A stretch of 64,000 bases of DNA, from the IMG/VR virus record IMGVR_UViG_3300032325_000464, positions 1 to 64,000 of that record; one strand, 5' to 3'. How positions within the stretch are numbered: position 1 is the stretch's first letter; each line of letters begins with the position of its first letter. The translations under genes were made by a program, and so were the position numbers. The notes beneath the pieces are model-generated. The model saw only the letters and a program-made list of their open reading frames with translations, did not search any database and was not told the DNA's origin. Positions 8,502 through 19,600 of the stretch are shown in pieces. This DNA comes from a virus.

Positions 8502-11500
8502 TAAAACACCTCGCTAAGATATAGTGTCATTTCTGGTCCCTCCGAGGATCTTGAAAATTGTATATTATAAACTACAAACCTAGTGTCAGAATCGGATATT
8601 TGCTCAAAGTCTGTTTTTGCAGTATAGTTTATTTTTACAATATCTCCCAGCTGAATGGTTGGCATTGAAAATACTTTTAGCCCAACAGCCTTTCTTGGCT
8701 TCATTACCTTTGATATTATCCACCCCATCAGGCTCTGCGCGTCATCATGGCTTTGAACATATGGTAGGTCCAAAGAAAAATCTTTTTTGCCATAAGTAGA
8801 TCTACTATTCTTAATGTCTAAATATTCTTTTTCTACTATTAGCGGTGACTTAATTATTGAGCTACCAACTAATTCTGGATTTGATAAATCACTATTTTTA
8901 GAGAAATACTCATCAACAGTTAGGTCGTGTGGCGATGCTTGAGTAAATGTTACGCCCTGGATTCTTAAATAGTTTCCACTAGAATCGTCTAGGCTTAATG
9001 CGGTATCTGTTGCATTAAAAATTAAAAACTCTGCCCCATATGGGCCAGCAATAAAACCAGAAGCGACATACCCCTTTAAATTATTATAGGTTGGTGATAG
9101 CTTTGCGTATAGTGCTGGATATGCCTTGTCATACCTTATATTGAGGTATGCTGCTTCACGCATAATTGTGCCAAATTCTTCAAAATATATTTTGTAGTCT
9201 GGCGGCTCTGATGGCTTTATTCCAGATAGGTAGGTAGACTGAATCATTCCGCTCATGGCATACTTTCTAAAAGACTCATCTACATTTATTTCGCTGTCAT
9301 CAAAAACTGCGCTAATTGGGGTGTCTAGAACATACCCAGTGCTTTTGCTATAATTGTTTGTAATAGCATAAATGTTTTCAAACATGCATCTTGCCGAACC
9401 ACGGACAAATAGTGCCATGTTATTATATATTGGCAAAGGATCATTATCATCTACGGTAGCAACAAGGCTATTGTTTATGTATAGAAAAAATCTTCTAGTA
9501 CCAGCTATTGTTTCATACTCTACTGCCAGGTCATACACTGTGGTGGCATCTTCTGCAGTTATTCTTGACTGACCAGTAAACTTTCCGCTGTCTACTATTA
9601 TTTGAGTTAGGCCAGCCCACAGCCTTACTGGTATTGCCTCAGAACTAGATGTTGTTCCAGGTGCAGCAGATTTTTTTATTTTGTAAAAAATAACATTATA
9701 AATATTTTCTGATCCAGTATAGCTGCTTGGATCATTTTCTGTTAATGCGGCAATCTCAAAATAATATCCGTTATTTGTTTCTGGATTAAGCATAACTGCA
9801 AGTCCTCCAGAGGCTGCATTGACATTAATATTTTGATCTGGAGATGAACTGTTTACAATGTAGTACGAGGTACTTCCAATAGGAGTCTGACCACGATTCT
9901 CGTTATTCTCTATTCTTCCTATAATTCTCATTCTTGTGCCAAAGTGTCTAAACTTTTCAGTTAGTGGTTTATACACATATGATATAAAATCTTTTGGAAG
10001 TGGCTTTTCTGTTGTTGCAAAAGCAGGACCATTCATTACTAATGCCGAAGACTGAATTGTTCCAGATTGAGTAGAGTATAGTCTTGCCAAATCTGTCTCA
10101 TTAACATAAGAGCTACTCATAAAGTTTTTAATTAATCCACTGCATGTAGTTTTGGCAGCAAGAATATTGTTAACTCCTGCAGCGCCAGTAGTTGTAGCTG
10201 GAACCTCTTCATCGCTAAAGAGATGAGATGACTTCATTGAACAACCTCTTAAGTTTTTGGGATCTGCCCAATATGGATCTAGCCCAGCCCTGTGCTCTAC
10301 AACATTTGTTCCAAACTGACCTCTGCCATGCTTTGCAATACTTTCTGGTATTGTTATTCCATTAACAATTTTATAGTTTGGCTCTGTATAAATTCTGACT
10401 AAGCCTGTAGGATATATTTTTCCGTTAAAAGATATTTTAGAAAAATAATTTTGATATTCTTCTACGCTTGATATCCAAACATTATTGTCAATGTAGCCCA
10501 GGCCAGTTGACTCAGATCCAGTTACAGAAGGAACGTTATACTGTACTGCATCAAATTTTATTACTTCTCCATTTGAATAGAAGTAACCGTTATACCTACT
10601 CAGCCAATAAATGCCCTCACCAAGATCCATAATGTTATTTTGAACTTTGTTGTTGGCTACATAAGGTATTTGTGCAGAAAGGTCAGAGTTGAGTGGAATG
10701 GCGCTCAGAACATACGACGACTGATTAGACAGCTCGTCATTAATTGACTTTGTGTTCTGTTCTCCCGCCACTTCCCAAAGCAGTACTGGCTTATATGTCC
10801 AGTCTTTTTCTCTATCTACCACAGCTGCTTGACCTATTGACCCATAAGTTTTTTGGATATACCTAGTTGTATATGTAATCTTTCCATCATTATAGACTTT
10901 ATTTTCATCTGATGATATCTCAGCTATATTTGAAGAGTTAATTACTCTATCAAAATCACCACCAACTACCCAGCGATTTTGACCGAAAGACCATACATAA
11001 ATTTTATTTTCTGAAAGAACCAAAAATCCCCCAGGCTGTCTGGATGTTGGTAGCTGGTCTACATGGTTTACGGAACCAGAGTATAGTATTCTACTACCAG
11101 TGGTTGAAACAATAACATCATTTCCGTATAGCGTTATGTCGGTAGCTCTGTCTGATTCTGACGGCATAATGTATCCCTTTGTCATCAAAACAAAGTTATT
11201 ATACTCATCAAAAAACATAGCCGTTTGAGTTGATATGGCTATGTCATTAAGAACTTGCGCTACAGTTTTATCTGGACCTATAAAGAAACTTGGAATTATC
11301 GGGTCTTTTTCTTCTGGTGCCCTTTTAAATACATAATTTGAAAATCCAATATTATCCAAAAGCAAAGACACGGCATAACTTACAGAAGCATTCTGAATAA
11401 ATATTTGTGGAGCAGTCAAAGACTCAAAATGAAAAAACATATCTCTTAGATCAACGTCTACCAACCTATTTGCATTATTAATTTTAGGCAATGTGTCAGA

Positions 11501-12973
11501 GTATAAAGTTTTAATGGGAACAAAATAGTCATATCCATTTACATCTAGGATAGACTCATAAAATTTTATTTGCATTGTTCTATTAGCGTAATCTTTTATT
11601 ATGCTTAGCGGATTGTTAGAATTAAATACTTGCTCTGGATCAAATAGGGATAGTGAGCCCGTTGAGGCAAGAAGCTGGCCGACTGGCATTCCACTAATTC
11701 CTAGATCTGATGCTGATTTTGTTACAACATAATCTTTTGTCATATCTGATATATCAGCTACTAGTCTAGGAGACATTTCAATTAAGTCAAAAGTTGAATC
11801 AAACTTGTTCATGGTTTCTACTACAACCCTTATTCCTGAGATGTATTCAAACTCTCTATATGTAAGATAACCAGTTCCAGGATCTATGTATGACAATGGA
11901 GAAGACATTTTAGTAACAAAGTTTGTTGAGGTAGTAACATCTTCGCTATGCAGATGCCAATCATATGTTGGAATAAAGTTTTCAAATAAATCTGAGTCTG
12001 AATTCCAAACATAATATGTTCCAACACTTAGCTCATTTTCTTTTACAAGATAGGCATGTCCATCTAGAGATACTGTCGGCAAGCTATTAACGCCTGGTAA
12101 TATTGCTATTTCTTTAAAGTTATCCTGATATTTTTCTGGAATAATTAGTCCGTAAGATAGCTCAACGTATCCGTCTTGAGATATAACAGGAGTACCATCT
12201 GGTCTAGTAGACATCTGGTTAAAAGATTTTGCATCTATCCAACTATTATTTTTTAGTATTTGAACTTTCCATTTTATAGGAGTAGTTTTATTTAAGTCTC
12301 CAAAAAATGGATCTAAAAATGATCCAGACGAATCTGCAAATGGCCCAAGATTAATGCTTCCAATATTTGTCTGCATTTTAATTACTAGCCTGTTTGCAGG
12401 AACCTCTTTTTTATATACAACATATGGGGCTGCATCGTCTATATAGAATTGCCCATTTACCTGATGGCTTGCGACTCCTCTTTCAATACCGTTTTCAGTT
12501 CTATATGATGTCCAGTATTTAAAAGTATCATTTTTGTCTGACATGTAATATCTTGGCCTGTTAGCCATTTCAATGTTGGTGTGGTGACTAAAATTGTTGC
12601 CAAAAAATCTAAGCTTATTTATCCCAGATCTAGGTCTAAACTTTCCCAAACAGTCTTCTAGAGAATATAGTGATTTTTCCTTTTCTCTAATTGATTGAAA
12701 GGCTAGGGGCTCTTCATTATCTTTTAGACCACCATCAATTGTTATGTCTGAATCTGTTGCACCAGTATAAAAATTACCAGAATCATTTATGTCAAAGCCG
12801 CCAGGTACTGTCCTGTATATTTCATTAGAGTCTGCAGTTGGCCTATATCTATAATTTCCCAATGCCTCTACATTGTCTAAATAATTTAGGTTCCACTCTG
12901 CTAAAATTAGAGACTGGGATCTTATTGTTGATGCCGTCTCTAGATGTTCTTTTAGTTGATCATCTATGAACAC
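8501..12973 (-). CDS. Large minor tail protein (tail tip / baseplate hub candidate)
   Basis: 1490 residues, third gene after the tape measure's distal-tail partner. This is the usual place of the tail-associated hub or lysin-like protein in siphoviruses. The sequence is a succession of beta-rich domains. Around residues 1150-1240 it resembles a LamG/ConA-like jelly roll (YYFEIAALTEN, FFLYINNSLVATVDD). The C-terminus (FSMPTIQLGDIVKINYTA) matches the oligosaccharide-binding-like ending of phage hub proteins. It starts at GTG 12973, immediately after the previous stop, with GGAAGAGG as ribosome site. Confidence 0.75.
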   Translation of the reverse strand: MFIDDQLKEHLETASTIRSQSLILAEWNLNYLDNVEALGNYRYRPTADSNEIYRTVPGGFDINDSGNFYTGATDSDITIDGGLKDNEEPLAFQSIREKEKSLYSLEDCLGKFRPRSGINKLRFFGNNFSHHTNIEMANRPRYYMSDKNDTFKYWTSYRTENGIERGVASHQVNGQFYIDDAAPYVVYKKEVPANRLVIKMQTNIGSINLGPFADSSGSFLDPFFGDLNKTTPIKWKVQILKNNSWIDAKSFNQMSTRPDGTPVISQDGYVELSYGLIIPEKYQDNFKEIAILPGVNSLPTVSLDGHAYLVKENELSVGTYYVWNSDSDLFENFIPTYDWHLHSEDVTTSTNFVTKMSSPLSYIDPGTGYLTYREFEYISGIRVVVETMNKFDSTFDLIEMSPRLVADISDMTKDYVVTKSASDLGISGMPVGQLLASTGSLSLFDPEQVFNSNNPLSIIKDYANRTMQIKFYESILDVNGYDYFVPIKTLYSDTLPKINNANRLVDVDLRDMFFHFESLTAPQIFIQNASVSYAVSLLLDNIGFSNYVFKRAPEEKDPIIPSFFIGPDKTVAQVLNDIAISTQTAMFFDEYNNFVLMTKGYIMPSESDRATDITLYGNDVIVSTTGSRILYSGSVNHVDQLPTSRQPGGFLVLSENKIYVWSFGQNRWVVGGDFDRVINSSNIAEISSDENKVYNDGKITYTTRYIQKTYGSIGQAAVVDREKDWTYKPVLLWEVAGEQNTKSINDELSNQSSYVLSAIPLNSDLSAQIPYVANNKVQNNIMDLGEGIYWLSRYNGYFYSNGEVIKFDAVQYNVPSVTGSESTGLGYIDNNVWISSVEEYQNYFSKISFNGKIYPTGLVRIYTEPNYKIVNGITIPESIAKHGRGQFGTNVVEHRAGLDPYWADPKNLRGCSMKSSHLFSDEEVPATTTGAAGVNNILAAKTTCSGLIKNFMSSSYVNETDLARLYSTQSGTIQSSALVMNGPAFATTEKPLPKDFISYVYKPLTEKFRHFGTRMRIIGRIENNENRGQTPIGSTSYYIVNSSSPDQNINVNAASGGLAVMLNPETNNGYYFEIAALTENDPSSYTGSENIYNVIFYKIKKSAAPGTTSSSEAIPVRLWAGLTQIIVDSGKFTGQSRITAEDATTVYDLAVEYETIAGTRRFFLYINNSLVATVDDNDPLPIYNNMALFVRGSARCMFENIYAITNNYSKSTGYVLDTPISAVFDDSEINVDESFRKYAMSGMIQSTYLSGIKPSEPPDYKIYFEEFGTIMREAAYLNIRYDKAYPALYAKLSPTYNNLKGYVASGFIAGPYGAEFLIFNATDTALSLDDSSGNYLRIQGVTFTQASPHDLTVDEYFSKNSDLSNPELVGSSIIKSPLIVEKEYLDIKNSRSTYGKKDFSLDLPYVQSHDDAQSLMGWIISKVMKPRKAVGLKVFSMPTIQLGDIVKINYTAKTDFEQISDSDTRFVVYNIQFSRSSEGPEMTLYLSEVF

Positions 12974-13648
12974 TTAAACCTCTTCCAAGGTCATGGATAT
13001 GTTCCAAAGATCATGATTGCTTCCGCCACGCTTAACAACTGAGTAGTTAAAGTCTGTAATAAACATTTCTAAAATATCATTGTATACGCCTAGCTTATTG
13101 TATGCAGATTCAGAATCTCCAAAATTTTTATAATTATCGTAAGCTAAAAATACCCAAAACGAGCCTTTGTGCTGGTTATACCAATCAAGAATCTCTGCAC
13201 CGCCAGCGCCACCGTCAGTTGTATATGAGGTATCTTGTGCGTTAGGCTTGCCAGAGCCTACATTATCTGATCTGCCAGAAACTGCATCGAATGCTGGTAA
13301 CTGAGAAAATGACCTAGATGGCAACATGTCCCACGAGACTGATAGCGTAGCTTTGTCTGCAATATGGTAAGAGCGCATTCTGCCATTAATCATTCTCTCA
13401 CGCTTTTCTATTCTTATTGATCCAAAATCTAGCGCTTTTCTATTATCATCTGAAAGTATTAAGAAGCTATTTAGTGGCGAACTGTCTATGGCTGTTTCTT
13501 CATCTATACCTATTTCGTAGCCAATTGGAAGTATGTTCCCATTTGAAATATAGCCAGAATTCTCTGAAAAAAGAATAGCCTGTGGCCTGTGGTATCTTTT
13601 TCTTCCAGTATTGGAATCTACACCATATAGATATCTTGAAGTTGCCAT
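12974..13648 (-). CDS. Distal tail protein candidate
   Basis: 224 residues, directly after the tape measure gene and overlapping its stop (TATAATGG). Position and size match the distal tail (Dit-like) or first minor tail protein that links tube and tip. The sequence is beta-rich with an RMRSYHIADKATLSVSWDML segment. RNA from the tape measure gene would carry its ribosome site (AGAGGAAATAGG). Confidence 0.7.
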   Translation of the reverse strand: MATSRYLYGVDSNTGRKRYHRPQAILFSENSGYISNGNILPIGYEIGIDEETAIDSSPLNSFLILSDDNRKALDFGSIRIEKRERMINGRMRSYHIADKATLSVSWDMLPSRSFSQLPAFDAVSGRSDNVGSGKPNAQDTSYTTDGGAGGAEILDWYNQHKGSFWVFLAYDNYKNFGDSESAYNKLGVYNDILEMFITDFNYSVVKRGGSNHDLWNISMTLEEV

Positions 13649-16600
13649 TATAGCCTATTTCCTCTTATTCTCTGTGAATCAATTTGTTTAATTTGAGTCA
13701 TTACGCTTCTAGCAATTTCATCTGCGTTTGCATCTGACTTAACATTTAGGTTCAACTCATAATTATACACTGAACTGCCCTGGTATGTTCCATTATTTAT
13801 AGCCTTTAGGTTATCTACCCCGAAAGAATCTACGGCATACTTCTTGACCACAAACTCTCCTGGCGTTAGCATTGCTGGGACTGTGTCTGTGCCAAATGAT
13901 GAGAAGTCAATTAGACCTCCAGAAGCCTTCTTTGTTGGAATGGTAATTTTTGATCCAGAGTATATAAGATTAGGATTTGTTATCTTTGGGTTAGCAGTCA
14001 GTAGTTTTGCTACAGTCGTGTTATTTTTACCAGCAATTCCAGAAAGAGTGTCTCCAGGCTTAACAGTATATACTACTGGTTTTACAGTGGTAGTAGTAGT
14101 TACTGGCTTTACTGGAGTGACAGGAGCAACAGGAGCCAATGGCTTTGGGGCAGACTGCTCTGCTATTGCGGCGGTGGCTAAAGCTTGGGCGGCTGTGAGA
14201 GTTGCCAAATAGGTAGAGGCAGAGGCTGCAGCCAAATCAACACTGATCTTTAACTGATCCCACTTGTTTTTTTCATCATCTAGCGCATCTAGCTTTATGT
14301 CTCTTGCAACTGTTGCTAGTCGTATTGACTCTTTGGCTGGCTCAAGCCTAGATTCTTCTATTAAGAAAATTTCTTTTTCAATTTTTAGAATGTCATCTTC
14401 AATTTGTTTTCTGGTTTTCTTAACTCCGTTTACCGTAGCACTTAGGCCACCAAGCTCTGTTTCTCTAGATTTCTCAATTAAATCTCTCTGTGTTTGAGAA
14501 GACTCTTTAGCCTCTAAGCTTCTAAACTCTTGTGCTGCCTTTGCTGCTGCAGCTATGTCACCACGAGAAAGGGCTTCTGCAAGTCCAAGCTGAGCTTTTT
14601 GCGAGTTAGCTATTCTTTCATTTGCCTTTTCAACTTTATCTAGAGCTTCTAGTCTTTCATCATAAGTTTTATTTATGGCATCTTCTTGCCAAGTAATTTG
14701 CTGCAGACCTGCCTGAAGGTCATCTAGTCCGCCAGGCTGATTTACCTTCTTGTCAATGTCTGCCTGTGCAGAAGACACTGCATCATTAAAAGGATCTGTT
14801 GCAATATCAAACTCGACCTGTATAGTTGCTTCCTTAGCATTAATCAGATCCATCTGTGCATTATAGGTGTCATCAAACTTCTCTTGCATTGTCCTTGCTG
14901 ACTCTACTGCTGCCTTTTCTTGCTTGTACAGACTAATAGCTTCTTTTATTGCCTTGTTTTTATCTTTTATTGCAGTGTTTGATTTTATTGCAGCAATAGC
15001 TTCGGCTAGGCCTGAGTCTCTAGCTGCCTCGGCTGCCTCTTTGTAAGACATGGTTGTAAGGCTTAGAATTGTTTTCCTAGCACTAAGCTCTTTATTTATA
15101 GCACCAATAGACTCTCTAATGCCTCTTTCAAAGTTTCCCAAAGTTACTGCAGCAAATAGGTTTTGTAAGGCCTTTCCAGAATCTTTTAGTTTTACAACGC
15201 CCTTGTCGATGGTCATAAAACGTTTTTGATCTGCTTTGTCGGCATCGGCCATAAATCTTATAAACTCTTCACTGTATCCTTTTAGGCTAAGCTGTTGCTC
15301 AATACCACTAAAGCCAGTAAAGTTTTTACCACTTTGCAGTAGAGACATTAGTTCTTTTATTCCGCCATTAACATCTACAGAAGCTCTTCTAACATTCTGA
15401 AGTTTCTTTAATAGTTCGTCTAAGACATCTGTCTTTTTACTTCCGCCATCTTCTTCATCTGGATCTGGATTTTCATTTGTTTTAGTGTTTGGATTCTCTT
15501 GCCCGTCTGCAAAAAATTGTGCCCTAGCTGCTGGCATCAATGAGGTCTGTACTGAAATGGTGGCGTTTGCCAAAGCAGGGTTTTTTGATATATAGTATGC
15601 CCAGATTGCTGCGTCACTAGCTTTTCCAATTACATAGTCGACCATTACCTGGTAGTTAACCTTGTTGTCTCCACCTGTGAGAACATCCCAGTTTGAAAGC
15701 ATTTCTTGTAGATTTGCTTTTTGTACAGGGTCCATTCCTGGATTATTTGCTATATAGTTTGTTACAATTTCTCTTGTAACTGGCTTACCCTTAAGTCCCC
15801 CAGTTGCCTGCAAGAAGGCACTAACATCTTGAAGCTTCTTTGCTCCGTTAACATTTAGGTCTATCTCAATACCATATTCTGCCTGCATGTTTGCAATTTG
15901 AGCGAGAGCCTCTTGGTCTTCTTTAAAAGTCTGTGGATTTTTATTTATGTAGTCTAGAATTACTCCATAGTTTTTAGAAGATACTCCAGCTTTTCCTATT
16001 AGCTGAAGAAGCTGGTTAGCTTCTGCAGTTCCTTGGGCAGATGTAATTAGGTTAAAGTTTGTTTCAATTGTTTTATCTTCCGCTGCAGCATTTGCTAAGT
16101 TTAGTGCAGCCATTGGACTAAATTCTCCAGATGCTAGACCAAACTGTACTGTTGCCTTAAAGGTATTAAATTTACCGTCAGTCCCAGTAGTAGGAATTGC
16201 TGCAAGGGCTTCCTTTGCCATGGTTGCCGAAAGCTTTAGAGATCCTGTTGCATCTTTAAATCTTTCATCAATTGCTAACCCAACAGAATCGTTAAAGGCG
16301 GGCCCCATGGCCTCTGCTTGCTTAATTAGCTCACTAAAGACTTCTTCATTTGCTTTTTTCTGGCTAGCAATTGCAGAACTTCTATCTCTAATTTTTTGAG
16401 TAATTTTATCTTCTATTTCTAATTTTTCTTTATCGGTTTTTGCATTTTCTTTTTTAAGCTCAAGCTCTTTTATTTCTGTATTATATCTGTCATTTAGGGA
16501 GTCCAATAATCCCTGATTTTGTGCAATCTGCTCAACACCCAAAGAAACTGCTAGGCCACGCGCCTTGTTATTTTCTTGCTTGTCTCCCTCATTTGCAAGC

Positions 16601-19600
16601 TCTCCACCAATAAGCATTCCTCCACCTGCAAGGCCAGTAAGGGCTCCTGCTGCAGCAATAAATGGTGCAGCAACTGCTCCTATTCCAGTAACAGCAGCGG
16701 CGCCCGAGGCCACAAATAGACCTGCAGAAAGGCTAGTTAGTGCACCGCCGACATCAGCCACCCAGTCATTTGCAGCATTTTCGTTTATTGCTTGAACTGC
16801 ATTTTCGTATGCAGCAAGCTGTTCCGTTGAAGAATCTTTTTGAATCTTTAGTGCTATCTGTAGTGGATCAGTTAGTAGGTTTTCTCCGTTTCTGCCATAA
16901 AGAGCTGTAAGGTTTCCAACTATATTTGCAGAAATAGAATAGTCTTGAAGCTTTTCTCCTAGAGCTGCGGCAATTGACGCTGCTTGCTCTTGAGTAACAG
17001 CACCTTGCAAAACAGCATAAGAAAGCTGATTAGAAAAGTTTTCAGCAATTTCTTTGTTGCTTTGACCGTTACTGGTCATAGACTCTGCGTCTGCAAGCAT
17101 GGACTTTCCAGCATCTGATTCTAGGAAATTTTGTCCGTAGTACCTCTTTTTTGCAGACTCACCAGTTAGCTGATTATCTCTTGTTTTTATTGCTTCTTGA
17201 CTAGAGGTAACTACACCGTTCAAGGAAGCAAACTCATCAAGTTTTTTATTAGTCATGGACATTGACTTGCCCAGCTTTATACCAGACTTAGTGGCCTCAT
17301 CTGCTTGAATCTTAAAGTAAACCATAGCTCCGACAAATGATGCAAGGCCAGCCACAATTAAGCCAATTGGGTTTGCGATCATTGGCAAAATCATTGATAG
17401 CATCATTAGTGGCATAGCTACCTGGCCAGCAATGTCGGCTCCTGGGCCACCAGACATTCCATACATCATTGCGCCCATTCCAGCAACGCCACCAACTGCT
17501 CCAAGTTTTCCAGCCACTGCTCCTGAAGTTTTTTGCTTTGGCTCGGCCCCTGCGGCAGCAGCGTTATTTTTGTATCTAGCCTCTGCCTCTTCTTTAGAAA
17601 TTTTTCCTTCGCCCTTGGCGCCTACAAAGTATTGTCTACCGTTCTTGTCGGTTTTTGTTTCTACACCGTTATCAAACTCTCTACCATTTTTACTAACAAC
17701 TGTTGCGGTTCCACCATTGAGCAATGAAAGAGCTTTTCCAACTGTTGCAGAATTTCCAATAGCATTTCCAATAGAGGTGCCTAGAATCTTAGACCTTCCA
17801 AGAACCTGTCCAAGACCTTTTCCAATAATTTCTGCAGCACGGTCACTGAAGCCACCTCCACTAGAGTTTCCAGCTGCTCCAGCCCTACCCTTAAAGTATC
17901 CTGGGACGTTTCCAGAAATCATAGAACTAATTAATGGACTATACTTCTTTGTCATCTCAGCAGGGATTACCGCCTCTCCTGGAGACAGCATCGCTGGAAT
18001 TACATCGCCAGCACCCTTTGGACCAGGAACGCTAACTACCCCGTCCTCAAATCCAAATATCTTGGCCATAATTCCAGAACGCTGGCCACGCACTGGAATC
18101 TTTAATCCCTGTGCTTTTAGGGCTGCCCTGATAAGCGGAATAGCTTCTGGGTTTTTTGTAATAATTTTTGAAATTTCTCTTAGGTCAAATCCACCTGGAG
18201 TGTAAGTCTCTATATAAGGGATTCCTGGATTTGATGTATATGGCTGATTTCCCCACTTGTCTGGTGGACCAGACTTGTAGCTTGTTCCAAATTGGTGAGA
18301 AAGTGTTGACTTTAGATTACCAGAATCTCTACCAAAGTCTTTTGCACCGTAAAGATTTTGTAATTGTGGTGCGTATTTACCACTAAATCCTTGTGGAAAC
18401 TTAAGGTACTGATTTAATATGTCATTACCATAAAATTTTGATCTTCGGCCAATAGAGCGTTTACCAATTAGAGATGTATCTCCGTACAGATCTAGATTAC
18501 TATTTAGGGGATTAGTAACATCAAGGAACTGTTTACCAGTTAGTCTTCCAAACAACTTGGCAAGAATTTTAGCAGCTGGACTAACGGTTGCTGCGGCACC
18601 ATATGTTGGCCTATCTAAAGAGTTGGCTCCATACGGAATTCCAAATACATCGCTCTCAAGCTTGCTTCTTTGCTGCTTCCCATACTTATTTTCTGATCCC
18701 CTACCAGCTGAAGATCTATTCTTTGTAAAATCTGCACCATATCCAGTATCAAAGGCAGTCTTGTACTTGGTGTCACCCTTGCCCAGCATTTCAGTAAGCA
18801 TGTCGCTAGGCATTCTAGTAGAAACTCTAGATTTTTTGAGCAATTCAGATAGCAGTTTTGATTGAGTTGTTGACTTTGCTATACCACCAAAACGTGCTCG
18901 TACGCCAAATAGTTTTGCTATTAACCCAGCTTTTCCAGGTGTCACACTCTTCGATGTAGATCCAAGAATTTCAGACATGTTAAACGTTTGAGCACCCTTG
19001 GTAGCTTTTGCTGCTTGCTTAACAACTTCTTTTTTAAGCTCTGGAGTTTTTAGAGTTTTATTATTAGCATCTTTAATAATTTTTGAAACATCTTCTTTAC
19101 TTCCATCACTAGCAGATAGTGACAACATAAGCTTTTTGGCTTCATCTTCTGGCAAGGTTTTAAACAGATTTTTAATTGCGTCTCTGTCAGCCTGAGATGC
19201 TTTAGTTTTCATAGAATTCTTTGTAGCCCAGGTATCGGCTATCTTTGCAAAGCTCATTAACCTTTTTCTAGTCTCTGGAGATCTTAGCTGTTTCTGAGTA
19301 TCTTGATATTTAATGTATGGGTTGGGAAGATTTGTTCTTCCTGACTTTTCAGACCCTGGAACTACTGGGCTAGTCTTGGCTCTGCCAAAAACATTTGCCT
19401 TTCTAATACTTTCCTTTTCGTCAAACTTTACAATCTTTTTCTCTGCCTCGTCTTGAGCCTTTACAAAAATGTCTTGCAACTGTCTTTCAGAAAGGGCTTT
19501 TGACTTAGAGTTTGAAATCATTGATCTAAAGGTTTTGTCCAAGTCCTCTAGGTATTTTGTAGTTGTTGAATCACTGACCTTTCCAACCATACCATTTTTA

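Noticed and set aside
17432-18205. 257-codon plus-strand frame opposite the tape measure gene
   Set aside because: Antisense to a well-supported gene, Pro/Ala-rich shadow composition, no ribosome site.
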